From: Oscillospiraceae bacterium
GTDB lineage: Bacteria > Bacillota > Clostridia > Oscillospirales > Oscillospiraceae
Direction: 5' to 3'
Assembly (NCBI GenBank): GCA_910575265.1
Contig: CAJTEA010000025.1
Coordinates: 1 to 34,196, forward strand
Length of the DNA: 34,196 bases
Shown: one piece after another, positions 8,274-15,646 of the stretch
Layout of the letters: each line of letters starts with the position of its first letter
Numbering within the stretch: position 1 is the stretch's first letter
Program-made: the position numbers and the translations under genes
The notes under the pieces: model-generated
Databases searched by the model: none
Told to the model about the DNA's origin: nothing
The model's input: only the letters and a program-made list of their open reading frames with translations

Positions 8274-8309
8274 AATCTTTATGAAATCTTCAAAAACTTC
8301 TCTTATTAT
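8274..8309 (+). promoter_or_regulatory. second copy of the phased AATCTT promoter
   Basis: AATCTT at 8274-8279 and 8285-8290, then TATTAT at 8304-8309. The spacings (N5 and N13) are identical to those of the transporter promoter at 3521-3556, and AATCTTTATGAAATCTTC differs from the first copy at a single base. It lies directly after the kinase terminator and points to a stretch without a normal protein gene, so it probably drives the short RNA at about 8316-8431. Confidence 0.6.
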
Positions 8310-8315
8310 ATCTCT

Positions 8316-8431
8316 AAAGTAAATGATCTGCCCAGCGGCAGAAAAGAAAAAACCGCTGCTGGGCAGGCCGATTCCTCATGTCCAAACGCTCTTTCCAGTG
8401 GCGGTTTTGATTATTCAAAGCCGCCATTTTT
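8316..8431 (+). ncRNA. putative two-component-controlled small RNA
   Basis: Transcription from the -10 at 8304-8309 would start near 8316. The RNA would contain a hairpin with perfect 9-bp arms (CTGCCCAGC 8328-8336 and GCTGGGCAG 8358-8366, A-rich loop). It would end at a rho-independent terminator (GGCGGTTTTGA 8400-8410, TCAAAGCCGCC 8415-8425, T tract 8427-8431). A 10-codon ORF (ATG 8378, stop 8408-8410, MSKRSFQWRF) lacks a ribosome site. Length is about 115 nt. Both the RNA and its control by the regulator at 6231 are inferences from the promoter match and terminator. Confidence 0.45.
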
Positions 8432-8464
8432 ACATCCACCGGCGGCACATAGGAGGACGCCGCC

Positions 8465-8506
8465 ATGCGACAAAAGGTAGATAGGCATTTATCAAAAAAA
8501 GCCTGA
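8465..8506 (+). CDS. possible 13-residue ORF with strong ribosome site
   Basis: ATG 8465 is 8 bases after a perfect AGGAGG (8451-8456) and encodes MRQKVDRHLSKKA, a very basic peptide. It could be a real micro-protein or the remnant of a longer element gene. The remainder of 8507-8663 holds no ORF I can support, only small inverted repeats near 8590-8610. Confidence 0.3.
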   Translation: MRQKVDRHLSKKA

Positions 8507-8663
8507 CCCCCACAGCGGCGCACTCCACCCAGACTTGCGAAAACAGTCGTTTCCTGACGGCTCATACTGTTATGCCCCGCACCCGAATGGTCTTGCACCA
8601 TACGGGCGCTTTTCTATTTCCGGGCCAGCGACACCGGCCTCGCTGCCGTTCCCCGCCCTTCCC

Positions 8664-8698
8664 CGTTCAGACCCCAAAAAATCTGAACGGAGGAAAGG
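8664..8698 (+). promoter_or_regulatory. hairpin abutting the ribosome site of the sigma-like gene
   Basis: CGTTCAGA (8664-8671) pairs perfectly with TCTGAACG (8682-8689), and the ribosome site GGAGGAAAGG begins inside the last base of the stem. Such a stem could modulate initiation at ATG 8702; no effect is proven. Confidence 0.4.
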
Positions 8699-8701
8699 AC
8701 A

Positions 8702-9070
8702 ATGGAAATCACCATCAGAATCAATGGGAGGTTTGTGTCCGTTGAGGTCAGTGCCGAAGTTGCTGACTATCTGGAACAGGCCAAGCGGAACAATCGGAAA
8801 CTTTACCGGGAGCGTCAGCGGTATTGGGACGGGCGCGAGTGTGACGAGTACATAATCAGCACCGAGGGCCGCTTGCCCTATTGCGCCACCCCGGAGGAAT
8901 TAATCTGCCAGCGGGAAACGCTGGATGAAATTCTGGCGGTGCTGGCGCTCTGTACCGACACCCAGCGGGAGCGGTTCTTGCTCTATGCGCTGTACGATTT
9001 TAACTGTGCCGAGATTGGGGAAATGTGCGGATGCTCGAAACAGACCCCGCCTCCGTCCGCAAACACCTGA
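8702..9070 (+). pseudogene. sigma-70 region-4-like mobile-element protein, C-terminus replaced
   Basis: ATG 8702 follows a strong GGAGGAAAGG. The protein begins MEITIRINGRFVSVEVSAEV and contains a region-4-like segment TDTQRERFLLYALYDFNCAE followed by IGEMCGCSK, the start of a helix-turn-helix. Relatives are sigma-like regulators of Clostridia integrative elements, usually about 140-150 residues. Here the recognition helix is cut after GCSKQ and the frame runs into TPPPSANT, which is the out-of-frame 5' part of an integrase scrap. The DNA-binding helix is therefore lost and function is unlikely. Confidence 0.7.
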
Positions 9071-9159
9071 CCACCATTCTGGAGAGGGCCAGGTGCAAGC
9101 ATATCCGCTTCCACGACCTCCGCCACTCTCATGTCAAGCCCAAGACAAAAATAATTTAA
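9031..9159 (+). pseudogene. tyrosine integrase fragment (box II region)
   Basis: The frame from 9031 encodes MLETDPASVRKHLTTILERA followed by RCKHIRFHDLRHSH, then diverges and stops at 9157-9159. HDLRHSH is the conserved H-x-L-R-H box of tyrosine recombinases, and the preceding ILERARCKHIRF helix is typical of Clostridia element integrases. The following box III and catalytic Tyr are absent. It overlaps the end of the sigma-like frame, so a deletion joined the two genes at about 9030-9045. Confidence 0.65.
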
Positions 9160-9204
9160 AAACAGCAATTGCAAGTATACCTCTATATGCTTACAATTGC
9201 TGTT
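9150..9204 (-). terminator. probable terminator of the cobalamin operon
   Basis: AACAGCAATTG (9161-9171) pairs with CAATTGCTGTT (9194-9204), and inner AAGTATA/TATGCTT extends the stem. On the minus strand the stem is followed by TTTTTAAATTATTTTT (9160-9145). No closer terminator follows cbiC, so the 19-kb operon would read through the IS remnant and stop here. Confidence 0.7.
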
Positions 9205-9234
9205 CCTCCTGTGAATAAAGCGACAAATGAAGCT

Positions 9235-9257
9235 ACTATCTAATTCATTTAGATAGT
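9235..9257. repeat. 9-bp palindrome at the IS remnant end
   Basis: ACTATCTAA (9235-9243) and TTAGATAGT (9249-9257) are perfect inverted repeats with a 5-base spacer. The GATAGTGTCTAC terminus resembles the IS end near position 119, so this marks the outer end of the dead IS copy. Confidence 0.55.
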
Positions 9258-9268
9258 GTCTACTAGAG

Positions 9269-9645
9269 TTATGTGCGAATAGCAACCCAAATAGCGATAC
9301 AACGAATGTGTACCGCAGCGATAAAAGCATCCGAGGTTTCGGCATAGCCATGCTGTCCTTTACGGTTTTTCTTCGATGGAATCACGAGTTCCATCCCTGC
9401 CGAAACCGCATAGGCCAGGATATCATTTGTTTCATAACCCCAGTCTGTCAGCAAAGTTTGTGCGGAAATACCCTCTATCAGGCGGATAGATTCTTTACAA
9501 TCCGCTCGGGTACCTTCTGTAACAAGGATTCGTACTGGCATACCATGCACATCCACGGCCAGATGTATTTTTGGTGTTGGGCCTCCTTTGTCCTGGACAT
9601 ATCCTGATTGCCGCCCCTTGCTTCCGCTGCGTGGGGTGCACTTTG
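9269..9645 (-). pseudogene. IS5-family transposase remnant (frameshifted, internally deleted)
   Basis: Reading from about 9645 down, one frame gives APHAAEARGGNQDMSRTK and the next gives KGGPTPKIHLAVDVHGMPVR, so a frameshift lies near 9590. The second frame continues LLTDWGYETND, then VIPSKKNRK, and jumps at about 9350-9361 to GYAETSDAFIAAVHIRCIAI. In intact relatives roughly 25-30 residues separate KKNRK and the RYAK-like segment, including the ENAF motif with the catalytic Glu; these are missing. The N-terminal third is also absent. The piece sits only 8 bases beyond the cbiC stop and cannot make active transposase. Confidence 0.8.
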
Positions 9646-9652
9646 ATATGGC

Positions 9653-10300
9653 TTAAAGTATTTCTATAGACTGATAAAGCAGCGCATTACAGACCGCCGC
9701 CGCCACACTGCTGCCGCCTTTTTGCCCCATGGCCAGGATGGCGGGGATGCCCTTTGCCTGACAGGCCGCCAAAGCTGCCTCTTTGCTCTCCACCACATTG
9801 ACAAAGCCCACCGGCACGCCAATCACCAGGGCGGGCCGCAGTCCCTCCTCAATCAACTCCGCAATGCGCAGCAGGGCTGTCGGTGCGTTTCCGATGGTAA
9901 AAACAGCATTGGGGAATTGCTTCACCGCCTTCTCCATGGCCGCCACGGCCCGGGTGGTGCCCTTTTCCTTTGCTGTCTGCGCCACGTCCTCATCTGCCAT
10001 AAAACAGCAGACCTGCCCACCCAGCTTTGCCAGGGCAGATTTACTAATCCCCGCCTTCGCCATGTTGGTGTCGGTCACGATGGCCACGCCCCTAAAAAGA
10101 GCCGCCTTTGCCAAACCCACAGCGTTTGGAGTAAAGTGAAGGTTCCGGGCGAAGTCAAAATCCGCCGTGGTATGGATTACCCGCTTGACTACGGCGGCGT
10201 GTTCCTCCGGCAGAACGATTCCTCGTTCATACAGCTTTCTGCTAATCATATCCATGCTGGTCCGTTCAATATCCTCCGGGAGCATATGCTGGACCTTCAT
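9653..10300 (-). CDS. cbiC: cobalt-precorrin-8 methylmutase
   Basis: Moves the methyl group from C-11 to C-12 to form cobyrinate. The 215 residues include the N-terminal [21 protein letters not shown] (with the His-containing substrate segment), [14 protein letters not shown], and the C-terminal glycine-rich [16 protein letters not shown] and [14 protein letters not shown]. Length and motifs match the family. ATG 10300 overlaps the cbiP stop (ATGA). It is the last gene of the operon; its stop is close to a dead IS fragment, so the last residues (QSIEIL) could be altered, but the fold should be complete. Confidence 0.95.
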   Translation of the reverse strand: MKVQHMLPEDIERTSMDMISRKLYERGIVLPEEHAAVVKRVIHTTADFDFARNLHFTPNAVGLAKAALFRGVAIVTDTNMAKAGISKSALAKLGGQVCCFMADEDVAQTAKEKGTTRAVAAMEKAVKQFPNAVFTIGNAPTALLRIAELIEEGLRPALVIGVPVGFVNVVESKEAALAACQAKGIPAILAMGQKGGSSVAAAVCNALLYQSIEIL

Positions 10301-11490
10301 TGGGACAGCCCCCTCTCGTATTCCTCCATTGCCCGGTAGACGGTGGACAGGTTCAGGTTCTCCCGCACCGCCCGGGCCAGCAGGTCAAACTGCTCCTCCT
10401 GATAGTCCCGACGGGCCATGAGGCAAAAGTCCACAGGCGGCAGGCCCTTCCGCGCCAGCAGACGGTCAGCCAGTTTTTTCGTTTCCACGCCACTGTCAAA
10501 CATCCCCGGCTCACGAATTTCCAATACCGGAACCCGCTCCCGGATTGCCTCTTCCAGCCCGCTCTCCCTCAGCCACGCCATGTCCCCGTCCCCATCGGCG
10601 GTCTGAGGGAGAATCACCAGATCGGGGCCGCCCAGCTCCGTAACCCGCTCCACATACCGCACTCCCAGGGCCGGGTGGCGCTCCAGGGGGGCGAGGTCGG
10701 CAAAGTTGGCGATGTGGGGCAGGCGGATCACCGCGATATCCACGGGCGCGCCGTGGGACTTGCGCTCCAGGCGGGGGGACAGGCTGTCCTCGTCGTCGAT
10801 ATCCACCCGGAGATAGGGCACCACCCCCAGCACCGGCACGCCGGTGAGCTTCTCCAGCTGCCCCAGGCCGGGACGCAGGAGGGACACGTCCCCACGGAAT
10901 TTGTTGATGATCGTACCCACGATTCGGGCCCGCTCCTCCTCCTCCAGCAGGGCAACGGTGCCGTACAGCTGGGCGAACACCCCGCCCCGGTCGATGTCTC
11001 CTACCAGCAGCACCGGGGCGTTCACCAGCTCCGCCAGCCCCATGTTGACGAAGCAGTCCTTCCCAAGATTGATCTCCGCCGGACTCCCGGCCCCCTCGAT
11101 GACGATAATATCCTGTTCCGCCGCCAGACTGTGGTATGCGGCCAGCACCTCCGGGATGAGGCCGGGCTTCAGCTTGAAGTAGTCCGCCGCCTGATAGTGT
11201 CCCCGGGGCCGGCCATTGACGATAAGCTGGCTCCCCGTGTCGCTGGAGGGCTTGAGCAGGACGGGATTCATCCGCGGGTCTGGTTCCAGTCCCGCCGCCT
11301 CCGCCTGGACCGCCTGGGCCCGGCTCATCTCCAGCCCCTTCGAAGTGATGCAGCTGTTCAATGCCATGTTCTGCCCCTTGAAGGGGGCGACTCGATATCC
11401 GTCCTGCCGGAAAATCCGGCACAGAGCGGTGACCAGCAGGCTTTTCCCCACGTTGGACATGGTGCCCTGGATCATAATGCACTTCGCCAT
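10297..11490 (-). CDS. cbiP: cobyric acid synthase with glutaminase core deleted
   Basis: CbiP amidates four carboxylates of adenosyl-cobyrinate a,c-diamide using ATP and glutamine. The N-terminal synthetase domain looks complete: [21 protein letters not shown]-loop, [36 protein letters not shown] and [14 protein letters not shown]. The glutaminase domain is not. After [18 protein letters not shown] (residues 306-323) the text jumps to [20 protein letters not shown] (329 onward). In normal CbiP a segment of about 100 residues lies between, including ICGGYQ with the nucleophilic Cys and GTYLHG with the His. Length is 397 against roughly 500. The frame stays open, so this is an in-frame loss; the conserved ILPGTK also reads ILPQTA. 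It might use free ammonia, or be inactive. The start abuts the cobD stop. Confidence 0.9.
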   Translation of the reverse strand: MAKCIMIQGTMSNVGKSLLVTALCRIFRQDGYRVAPFKGQNMALNSCITSKGLEMSRAQAVQAEAAGLEPDPRMNPVLLKPSSDTGSQLIVNGRPRGHYQAADYFKLKPGLIPEVLAAYHSLAAEQDIIVIEGAGSPAEINLGKDCFVNMGLAELVNAPVLLVGDIDRGGVFAQLYGTVALLEEEERARIVGTIINKFRGDVSLLRPGLGQLEKLTGVPVLGVVPYLRVDIDDEDSLSPRLERKSHGAPVDIAVIRLPHIANFADLAPLERHPALGVRYVERVTELGGPDLVILPQTADGDGDMAWLRESGLEEAIRERVPVLEIREPGMFDSGVETKKLADRLLARKGLPPVDFCLMARRDYQEEQFDLLARAVRENLNLSTVYRAMEEYERGLSQ

Positions 11491-12543
11491 TTACAGCACC
11501 TCTCTTATAGTTTGCAGAAGGGCCTGATTTTCCTCCCCCGTCCGTACCGACGCCCGGTACCAGCCGGGACCCAGGCCGCGGTAGTTGGAGCAGTCCCGGA
11601 GCAGGATGCCCCGTTTCCGCAGTCTTTCCCCCAAGTCCGGCACGGGGGAGAAAAACAGCAGAAAGTTGGCCTCTCCCGGACAGACCTGACATCCCAGTGC
11701 TGTCAGGCCCGCCGCCAGCCGGGGACGCTCCTGTTGAATAAGCTGCCGCAGCCTGGACAGACAGCCGCCCTCCTCCAGCGCCGCCGCCCCCGCCGCCTGA
11801 GCCGGTCCGGACACCGCCCAGGGCGGGCCGCTTTCCCGCATTCGCTCCAGCAGCTCCGCGTCCCGGCACAGGGCATACCCCAGCCGCAGACCGGCCATGC
11901 CGCAGCTTTTTGTAAAGGCTCTCAGAATCAGCAAATCAGAAACCCCTGAAACGAATCCAAACAGGGTGTGCTCTTCCGGCGCGTCCAGCAGATCGTTGAA
12001 GCACTCGTCCACAACCAGCAGCGTACCACAGGCGGCGCACCGTTCCAGGATTGCTTCCAGCAGACGCCGGTCTGTGGTCCGCCCGGTGGGGTTGTTGGGT
12101 TCGCAGAGAAACAGCATGTCCAGCTCCGGTGTAATTTCCGTCAGGATTTTCTCTGTCACGGTGAAGCCGTCCTCCGCGTACAGGGGGAATCGTGTTACAG
12201 AACAGCCGCACAGGGAGAGGGCGTTCTCATATTCGGAGAAAGCAGGGGCGGTGACCAAAGCGGTTTGGGGCCGCTTTGCCAGCGCCAGCCGGTAAATCAG
12301 GTCGGACGCTCCGTTTCCGCACAGGATCCACTCCGCCGGGATGTTATGATACTCCGACAGCTTCTCCCGCAGCTCCCGACACAGGGGGTCTGGATAGTGC
12401 TCCGCCCTGTCCAGTGCCTGGGCTGCGGCCTGTTTTACCCGCTCCGGTATCCCAAACGGGCTGACATTGGCGGAGAAATCCAGGAGCGGAAGGCCATACT
12501 CCCGCTCATAGCCCACCCAGTCTCCGCCGTGGCTCAACTCCAT
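11491..12543 (-). CDS. cobD: threonine-phosphate decarboxylase (CobD type)
   Basis: A PLP enzyme giving (R)-1-amino-2-propanol O-phosphate, the linker between corrin ring and nucleotide loop. ATG 12543 (MELSHGGDW) is chosen because GAGGGGG precedes it and it overlaps the cbiB stop by 10 bases. The 350 residues show LDFSANVSPFG, CGNGASDLIY, CEPNNPTGR, VVDECFNDL, the PLP lysine in RAFTKSCGMAGLRLGYA and the C-terminal Arg of YRASVRTGEEN. Fold type I aminotransferases such as HisC are related, but the N-terminal HGGD and the context support CobD. It would work with CbiB. Confidence 0.9.
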   Translation of the reverse strand: MELSHGGDWVGYEREYGLPLLDFSANVSPFGIPERVKQAAAQALDRAEHYPDPLCRELREKLSEYHNIPAEWILCGNGASDLIYRLALAKRPQTALVTAPAFSEYENALSLCGCSVTRFPLYAEDGFTVTEKILTEITPELDMLFLCEPNNPTGRTTDRRLLEAILERCAACGTLLVVDECFNDLLDAPEEHTLFGFVSGVSDLLILRAFTKSCGMAGLRLGYALCRDAELLERMRESGPPWAVSGPAQAAGAAALEEGGCLSRLRQLIQQERPRLAAGLTALGCQVCPGEANFLLFFSPVPDLGERLRKRGILLRDCSNYRGLGPGWYRASVRTGEENQALLQTIREVL

Positions 12544-13493
12544 ACAAATATCCCCCTCGCCAGCACCAGCAGTGTCAAACACAGAAAACTCCCCGTATAC
12601 AGCATCCGGACCGCCCGGCGGATATCCCCCGGCTCGATCTCCCGCGCCGGGTCGCCGATGGTGGGTTTATCGTGCAACTCTCCGAAGTAGCAGGCCGGCC
12701 CGCCCAGCTGTATTCCCAGCGCCCCTGCCATGGCGGACTCCGTCTGAGCGGAGTTGGGGCTGGCATGGTTTCTTCGGTCCCGCCGCCAGATGCGCCAGGC
12801 CCGGTCGGCGCTTTCCCCTGCCAGCCCCGCCGCCAGAATCAGCAGCAGGGCGGACAGCCGAGCTGGGATGTAGTTAACCAGGTCGTCCAATCTAGCCGCC
12901 GCCCGGCCAAAATGGAGATACCGCTCATTTTTGTAGCCTACCATGCTGTCCATGGTGTTGATCGCTTTGTAACACAAGGCCAGGGGCGCGCCCCCCAGGA
13001 ATATATAGCACATAGGGGCAGCTGCACCGTCGGAAAAGTTCTCCGCCACCGTCTCTACAGCGGCCCGGGCTACCCCTTGGGCGGACAGGTTTTCCGTGTC
13101 CCGGCCCACGATGCGGCCCACGGCCCGGCGGCTTTCTTCCAGCGTCCCGGAAGTCAGCGCCCGGCGGACCCTTTCCGCCTCGTCCCCCAGGCTCTTGACG
13201 GCCAGGCACTGCCAGCACCACACCGCTTCCAGCCCGAGCCGCAAAACCGGATGGACCAGCCCGCACAGCCATAGGGCCAGGGCAGACAGGGACAGCGTCC
13301 CCAGGGGAAGGGCCGTGGCCAGGAGGGCCCCCGCCAGCAGCTCATTGGAGAAGGTTTTTCGCAGAAAGCCCTCCATTTTTTCGATGCACCGGCCCATAAG
13401 CACCACCGGGTGGGGCATCCAGGCCGGGTCGCCCAGCAGCAGATCCAGGCAGAAGCCACCCAACGCGGCCCAAAGGATTTCCATTTCAATCAT
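12534..13493 (-). CDS. cbiB: adenosylcobinamide-phosphate synthase (CbiB)
   Basis: An integral membrane protein that attaches aminopropanol(-phosphate) to adenosyl-cobyrate. From ATG 13493 it has 319 residues with DLLLGDPAWMPHPVVLMG near the N-terminus, LSAQGVARAAVETVAENFSD, the LCYKAINTMDSMVGYKNERY signature, and SPNSAQTESAMAGALGIQLGG. The Asp/Pro-rich first motif and the AENFSDG segment are hallmarks. ATG 13493 overlaps the cobC stop by 8 bases; ATG 13484, just after that stop, is an alternative. It lies between cobC and cobD, matching their consecutive roles in nucleotide-loop assembly. Confidence 0.95.
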   Translation of the reverse strand: MIEMEILWAALGGFCLDLLLGDPAWMPHPVVLMGRCIEKMEGFLRKTFSNELLAGALLATALPLGTLSLSALALWLCGLVHPVLRLGLEAVWCWQCLAVKSLGDEAERVRRALTSGTLEESRRAVGRIVGRDTENLSAQGVARAAVETVAENFSDGAAAPMCYIFLGGAPLALCYKAINTMDSMVGYKNERYLHFGRAAARLDDLVNYIPARLSALLLILAAGLAGESADRAWRIWRRDRRNHASPNSAQTESAMAGALGIQLGGPACYFGELHDKPTIGDPAREIEPGDIRRAVRMLYTGSFLCLTLLVLARGIFVWS

Positions 13494-14031
13494 GTACCTC
13501 GCCAATCACTTTTTGTCCCTCCAGCACAAACCCGCCGCCACAGGGGGCGTGCCAGTCAAAATAGTCCCGGTGGGGCCGGGCGTACTGGTCCAGAATTGCC
13601 ATCTGGACGCCGCCGTGAGCCACGATGACTAGCCGCTCTGTTCTAACTTCCAGCAGCTTCGTAAAGGCGGCCCACACCCGGCCGGAAAACTCCGCCAGGC
13701 TCTCCCCGCCGGGACAGCGGCCGGTACAGCCGCCCTCCACCCAGGCGCGGCAGGCCGGGTCACGTTCCATCTCAGCGGCGGTGCGGCCCTCGAAGATACC
13801 GAAATCCATCTCCCTAAAGTCCGGAATTACGATCTGTTTGGCCCCAGGAAACAGAATGGCGGCGGTCTCCCTGGCCCGGGAAAGCGGGGACACATAGACC
13901 GTCTCCGGACAGAAGTCCGCCCGTTTCAACGCAGTCCGTCCGGCAGGGGAGAGGGGAACGTCGGTGATCCCCTGGTAGCGGTGTTCCTCATTATACCGGG
14001 TCGCCCCATGGCGGATGAGATAGATCAGCAC
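13486..14031 (-). CDS. cobC: histidine phosphatase, alpha-ribazole phosphatase (CobC) type
   Basis: A 181-residue phosphoglycerate-mutase-fold phosphatase: LIRHGATRYNEEHRYQG at the N-terminus with the phosphorylated His, YVSPLSRARETAAIL, the FREMDFGIFEGRT segment with its acid, and IVAHGGVQMAIL with the second catalytic His. In this operon it most likely dephosphorylates alpha-ribazole phosphate or adenosylcobalamin phosphate. The start is GTG 14031, overlapping the previous stop in GTGCTGA; no ATG is well placed. The specificity is inferred from position. Confidence 0.85.
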   Translation of the reverse strand: MLIYLIRHGATRYNEEHRYQGITDVPLSPAGRTALKRADFCPETVYVSPLSRARETAAILFPGAKQIVIPDFREMDFGIFEGRTAAEMERDPACRAWVEGGCTGRCPGGESLAEFSGRVWAAFTKLLEVRTERLVIVAHGGVQMAILDQYARPHRDYFDWHAPCGGGFVLEGQKVIGEVHD

Positions 14032-14363
14032 GGCAGTTCCCCCTTCAGCACCTGGGGCAGGCCGCAGTACACCCGGACCACCGCGTCCGCCCGCCGGGCC
14101 AGCAGACAGGCCAGCCGTCCCGCCGCCTCCCGGGCCGCCCGCTCCCTCGGGTCGACGGGCACCACGCCCCCGCCGGTCTCGGTGGCGACGACGATCTCCT
14201 TTTGGGACAGCTTCTCCGCCAGGATAGACAAATCCGGGACCTCTGCCGCCAGCTCCTGTACGTCCCAGACGGCCTTACGGGTAAATTCCTCCTGAGACAG
14301 CCCCAGGGTCCGGCGGATATACTCCCGCTTTCCCGCGAACAGCGGGCCGGTGACAAAAATCAT
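14025..14363 (-). CDS. short CobU-like protein (second copy)
   Basis: A 112-residue relative of adenosylcobinamide kinase. It starts MIFVTGPLFAGKREYIRR, a P-loop variant, keeps WDVQELAAEVPDL, IVVATETGGGVVPVDPRERA and ends VVRVYCGLPQVLKGEL, which parallels VVEVVCGLPHFWKG at the end of the full-length CobU encoded at 15127-15636. Compared with that protein (169 residues) it lacks the middle portion, including the RIEKHRLRRADRDF segment where the guanylylated His normally lies. It may be a kinase-only or regulatory paralogue. ATG 14363 overlaps the cobS stop (ATGA). Function is uncertain. Confidence 0.75.
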   Translation of the reverse strand: MIFVTGPLFAGKREYIRRTLGLSQEEFTRKAVWDVQELAAEVPDLSILAEKLSQKEIVVATETGGGVVPVDPRERAAREAAGRLACLLARRADAVVRVYCGLPQVLKGELPC

Positions 14364-15130
14364 AACAGCGCCTCCATATACTGAACCATACAGGCCGCCC
14401 CCAGCATCCACAGCTCGGCGGTCTGCAAAAACCACCCGGCCAGATCTCCGGACAGTCCGCCGAACTGCTTTTTTGCCATTCCGTTGTAGTACACGAACAC
14501 CCACAGCGCCGATAAAACGGCCGCGGCGCCGTCCGGTCTCCGCAGACACATGCCCACTGCCAGCAAAACCGCCAGCAGCGACAGAAAAATCCTCAGCTTC
14601 CTTTTGTCCGCCGCCGCCGCGAAGGCGTGGGCCAGGCCGGTGTCTTTCGCCAGGGGGAAAGAGACAACCGCCAGAGCGGACAGTGTTCGGGACAGAGAGA
14701 ACATCAGCAGGAACAGCGGCCCGTCATATCGGGGCAGGGCAGTCCAGAAGGCAAAATCCGCCAAGAAATAGCAACACAGGTGGATGGCGGCGAAGGCCCC
14801 CAGGTGGGGGTCCTGTAAAATCGCCTGTTTTTTCTCCGGGGGCGCATGGCTGGACAGGGCGTCCCAGGTGTCAGCGAAACCGTCCAGGTGAATGCCCCCG
14901 GTAATCAGTACCGGCAGCAGAGTCAGCCCTGCTCCGCGCATCATATCAGGCAGGGACAGCCACCCGCACAGGACGACCCAACCCCGGCAAAGCCCGCCGG
15001 TCACTATTCCCACCAGAGGAAAAACCGCCAGCAGCCAGCGGGTATTTCTTTCATTCCATTCCACGCAGGGGACTGGCAGGGCGGAGAACATGGAGAAAGC
15101 CGCCGCGATTGTCTCAAAAACTGTTCTCAT
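14360..15130 (-). CDS. cobS: adenosylcobinamide-GDP ribazoletransferase
   Basis: A membrane enzyme joining GDP-cobinamide with alpha-ribazole(-phosphate). The 256 residues are strongly hydrophobic with several predicted helices. They carry the diagnostic LLPVLITGGIHLDGFADTWDAL motif (about 72-93) and DPHLGAFAA, with SRTLSALAVVSFP in the middle. N-terminal FSALPVPCVEWNE matches the usual start. ATG 15130 overlaps the cobU stop (ATGA). It follows cobU, the gene for the preceding step. Confidence 0.95.
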   Translation of the reverse strand: MRTVFETIAAAFSMFSALPVPCVEWNERNTRWLLAVFPLVGIVTGGLCRGWVVLCGWLSLPDMMRGAGLTLLPVLITGGIHLDGFADTWDALSSHAPPEKKQAILQDPHLGAFAAIHLCCYFLADFAFWTALPRYDGPLFLLMFSLSRTLSALAVVSFPLAKDTGLAHAFAAAADKRKLRIFLSLLAVLLAVGMCLRRPDGAAAVLSALWVFVYYNGMAKKQFGGLSGDLAGWFLQTAELWMLGAACMVQYMEALL

Positions 15131-15636
15131 GGCGCTCCCTTCCAGAAATGAGGCAGGCCGCAGACCACCTCAACCACGCTGTCCGCCTGAGCGGCCAGGG
15201 CACGGTTGACCCGTGCCAACTCCCGCAGGTAGAACAGGGTGCTTTCATCGTAATCCGCCCCGCCGGAGCATACCTCATTGGTCACCACGGTCAGGTGCCG
15301 GCACCAGGACAGCAGGGTATTGATCCCATGCAACACCGCATCCGAACCACCGCCATTCGGCTCGTACACCTCATTGGCCAGCAGATTGCCCACACACTCC
15401 AGAAGGATATTGGCGCCCGCCGGGATGGGCGCGCTGTCCAGGTCTATATACTGTTCCACCGTCTCAAAGTCCCTGTCCGCCCGCCGGAGGCGGTGCTTTT
15501 CAATCCGGGCCAGGCACTCCCCGTCGGAGGGCCGCATAGTGGCCAGATAGACCCGCTTGCCGGGGAGAGACAGGGCGCGGGCCTCGGCGTATTCGCTTTT
15601 CCCGCTGGCCGCGCCGCCGATGACAAGGGTAAACAT
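15127..15636 (-). CDS. cobU: adenosylcobinamide kinase / guanylyltransferase
   Basis: A bifunctional enzyme that phosphorylates adenosylcobinamide and transfers GMP to it. From ATG 15636 (AGGAGGA just upstream) it has 169 residues: P-loop LVIGGAASGKSEYAE, YLATMRPSDGECLARIEKHR with the guanylylation-site His region, LLECVGNLLANEVYE, VVTNEVCSGG and VVEVVCGLPHFWKG. Length and motifs fit full CobU. It starts 10 bases after cobT ends, one of the few small gaps in the operon. A shortened relative follows two genes later. Confidence 0.95.
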   Translation of the reverse strand: MFTLVIGGAASGKSEYAEARALSLPGKRVYLATMRPSDGECLARIEKHRLRRADRDFETVEQYIDLDSAPIPAGANILLECVGNLLANEVYEPNGGGSDAVLHGINTLLSWCRHLTVVTNEVCSGGADYDESTLFYLRELARVNRALAAQADSVVEVVCGLPHFWKGAP

Positions 15637-15646
15637 GAGATTCCTC

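Noticed and set aside
10511..11869. A 452-residue Gly/Ala/Arg-rich minus-strand frame overlapping cbiP
   Set aside because: It is the +1 frame of cbiP/cobD in GC-rich DNA and has no recognisable domain.
10300..11949. A very long open frame on the + strand opposite cbiP and cobD
   Set aside because: It mirrors the codon structure of the GC-rich minus-strand genes, is rich in Gln/His/Arg/Pro, has no family motifs, and both genes opposite are clear. The same applies to long plus-strand frames at 25446-26858, 27580-28731 and 19276-19911.
12534..13505. Upstream start of cbiB at 13505
   Set aside because: It would deepen the overlap with cobC without a ribosome site; ATG 13493 or 13484 fits the family start better.
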